Source: CAYJHC01 sp964370075 (GTDB lineage: Bacteria; Bacillota; Clostridia; Peptostreptococcales; Anaerovoracaceae). From it: 15,703 nucleotides of DNA. Numbering within the stretch: position 1 is the first letter of the stretch; each line of letters starts with the position of its first letter. The stretch covers positions 1 to 15,703 of the forward strand of contig CAYJHC010000044.1 of the NCBI GenBank assembly GCA_964370075.1. The letters run 5' to 3'. The notes below the pieces were generated by a model that saw nothing but the letters and a program-made list of their open reading frames with translations, was not told the DNA's origin and did no database searches. Below are positions 14,523 to 15,703 of the stretch, in pieces. Made by a program: the position numbers and the translations under genes.

Positions 14523-15703
14523 CTAACTAAATAAACCTAATATTTTAAGCGCGATTGAGTCTATTATTTCGGCTATTTGGCTTGTTGGCGCTACAAATTT
14601 TATAACAAGGACTGCAATAAGTGCAATTATCAACGCAAATAAAATCCCTATAATTATTTTACCTACAATTCCACCTTTGTCTTTGCTTGTATTTTTTTCT
14701 TTTTTTGATACCTTCTTCTCATTACTTTTTTGAGGAGTTGCACTCAGCTCTTCTTTCCCTTTTTCTGTCTCTGTATCTTTCTTTACCTCACTTTGATCTT
14801 CTTCAGATACTGCTACAGGTTTACTTTCGTTTATACTTTCTTTATCAATTACTTGAATTTTTCCACCATCATCATCAAAGAAAAGCTCTCTCGCTTTAAC
14901 CATTTCTTCTATATGCTCTGCAGAAAGAACATCTTTCATTTCATCGGTCACATCTAGTTTCTTTTCCGCTATGTACTCGCTAAATCCTGCTTCAGTTTGA
15001 CCTTTTTTATACCTTTCATACTCTTCATCTAATAATTTTTGGAATTCTTCATTCTTTCTATTAAAAGTATAAAACTTATTTACTTTAGTTGTTTTTTCCG
15101 CTTCTTCCCTTGTAACTTCTTGGAAAAGGAGTTCTTCCAACTCGCGACCCTCAATTATTTTATTACTATCATCTTCAGCTTGGGACACTTCTTCTATTTC
15201 AATACTTGAGCTAGAAACTTTCTCTCCTAATTCTTTATTAATAGAAGTTTCACTTGCTACTGCAGTTGTTTCTGCTACTGGTTCAACAGCTGATTCTTCA
15301 AATATTGATTCAACTACTGATTCTGGTGCTACTTCTACCTGTGGCTCTACTTGTTCTGCCATTTCAAATATCTCTTGTACAGGTGTTGATGCAACATATG
15401 GCTCAACTACTGGTGTTTCAAATATTGCTTCAGCTGCTGGCTCTACTGCAGGAGTTTCTGCTACTGGTTCAACAGCTGGTTCTTCAAATATCGATTCAAA
15501 TATTAGTTCAGCTGCTGGCTCTACTGCAGGAGTTTCTGCTACTGGTTCAACAGCTGGTTCTTCAAATATCGATTCAAATATTAGTTCAGCTGCTGGCTCT
15601 ACTGCAGGAGTTTCTGCTACTGGTTCAACAGCTGATTCTTCAAATATTGATTCAACTACTGATTCTGGTGCTACTTCTACCTGTGGTTCTACTTGTTCTG
15701 CCG
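14523..15703 (-). CDS. Acidic Pro/Glu/Val repeat protein with C-terminal membrane anchor, 5' end cut
   Basis: I do not recognise this protein. The frame is open to the window edge, so 392 C-terminal residues are visible and the true start lies beyond 15703. The N-terminal part consists of near-identical repeats rich in Glu, Pro, Val and Ala (such as PAVEPVAETPAVEPAAE and SIFEE). A highly charged, mostly helical middle follows (for instance KNEEFQKLLDEEYERYKK), then a Lys/Ser/Glu linker, one membrane helix (KIIIGILFALIIALIAVL) and a short amphipathic tail ending IDSIALKILGLFS. No catalytic motif or cysteine pattern is seen. The flanking charges (KKEKNTSKDK before the helix) suggest the repeats are cytoplasmic, by the positive-inside rule. 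An ATG at 15362 could pass for a start, but it has no good ribosome-binding site and lies inside the repeats. It is followed after 20 bases by the UPF0182 gene. Confidence 0.8.
   Translation of the reverse strand, partial: AEQVEPQVEVAPESVVESIFEESAVEPVAETPAVEPAAELIFESIFEEPAVEPVAETPAVEPAAELIFESIFEEPAVEPVAETPAVEPAAEAIFETPVVEPYVASTPVQEIFEMAEQVEPQVEVAPESVVESIFEESAVEPVAETTAVASETSINKELGEKVSSSSIEIEEVSQAEDDSNKIIEGRELEELLFQEVTREEAEKTTKVNKFYTFNRKNEEFQKLLDEEYERYKKGQTEAGFSEYIAEKKLDVTDEMKDVLSAEHIEEMVKARELFFDDDGGKIQVIDKESINESKPVAVSEEDQSEVKKDTETEKGKEELSATPQKSNEKKVSKKEKNTSKDKGGIVGKIIIGILFALIIALIAVLVIKFVAPTSQIAEIIDSIALKILGLFS
15257..15703. repeat. Higher-order direct repeat, period 342 bases
   Basis: Bases 15257-15360 recur at 15599-15702 with three mismatches in 104 positions, at an offset of exactly 342 bases (114 codons). 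The copies encode the stretch containing AEQVEPQVEVAPESVVESIF. Since the second copy runs into the window edge, its full length and the number of copies beyond are unknown. The offset is a multiple of three, so the reading frame is kept. Confidence 0.9.
15414..15647. repeat. Three tandem 78-base repeats inside the coding frame
   Basis: Units at 15414-15491, 15492-15569 and 15570-15647 are each 78 bases (26 codons). The second and third differ at one base, the first and second at four, all near the unit edge. Each encodes a version of ESIFEE-[P/S]-AVEPVAETPAVEPAAE followed by a hydrophobic triplet. Near identity at the DNA level, not only in protein, points to recent expansion by slippage or unequal recombination. 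Confidence 0.95.

Noticed and set aside
14523..15362. A 279-residue gene starting at the ATG at 15362
   Set aside because: The frame stays open to the window edge with the same repeats, the ATG has no convincing ribosome-binding site, and in the other 342-base copy the matching codon ends in CG and is not ATG. The gene is partial at its 5' end.
15257..15703. CRISPR array or non-coding satellite
   Set aside because: Units are contiguous with no unique spacers, their lengths (78 and 342) are multiples of three, and they are translated without stops in a gene with an RBS-linked downstream neighbour.

Overview
The window looks like a chromosomal segment of a low-GC Firmicute of the class Clostridia. 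The DNA is AT-rich, A/T-ending codons dominate, ribosome-binding sites are strong AGGAGG-like sequences, and the block SRP RNA - dnaX - ybaB/ebfC - recR is the one found near the replication origin in Bacillus and Clostridia. Every gene I can support lies on the minus strand, consistent with co-orientation with replication. Apart from the two edge genes, the content is mostly housekeeping; I see no prophage, insertion sequence, CRISPR array or tRNA gene.

Layout in the direction of transcription (high to low coordinates): (1) 15703-14523, the 3' part of a gene for an acidic Pro/Glu/Val-rich repeat protein with a C-terminal membrane anchor. It is followed after 20 bases by a large UPF0182 membrane protein (14502-11614), and a hairpin closes this pair. 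(2) 11539-8316, a glutamine synthetase with an unusual C-terminal extension and seryl-tRNA synthetase (serS), 20 bases apart, closed by a perfect 15-bp hairpin. (3) 8161-4119, a PutP-like Na+/proline symporter, an Orn/Lys/Arg decarboxylase-family PLP enzyme and an orphan AIR-synthase/HypE-like (PurM superfamily) protein. (4) A consensus-like promoter (4103-4075) drives the SRP RNA (4062-3914), with dnaX, ybaB and recR directly behind it, ending at a strong terminator (1080-1044). (5) An AT-rich gap of about 500 bases contains a plausible promoter for an amino-acid permease of the APC/AAT type (536-1), cut by the window edge.

Functionally, block 4 combines protein targeting (SRP RNA) with replication and recombinational repair (DnaX clamp-loader subunit, nucleoid protein, RecR). 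Blocks 2, 3 and 5 concern amino-acid handling: glutamine synthesis, serine charging, proline uptake, basic amino-acid decarboxylation and amino-acid import. Block 1 is the least understood part. It pairs a C-terminally anchored protein carrying nearly identical 78-bp tandem repeats, inside a 342-bp higher-order repeat, with a UPF0182 protein whose bulk is predicted to be outside the membrane. This is the best candidate here for an undescribed system, but the sequence alone shows only architecture and linkage, not function.
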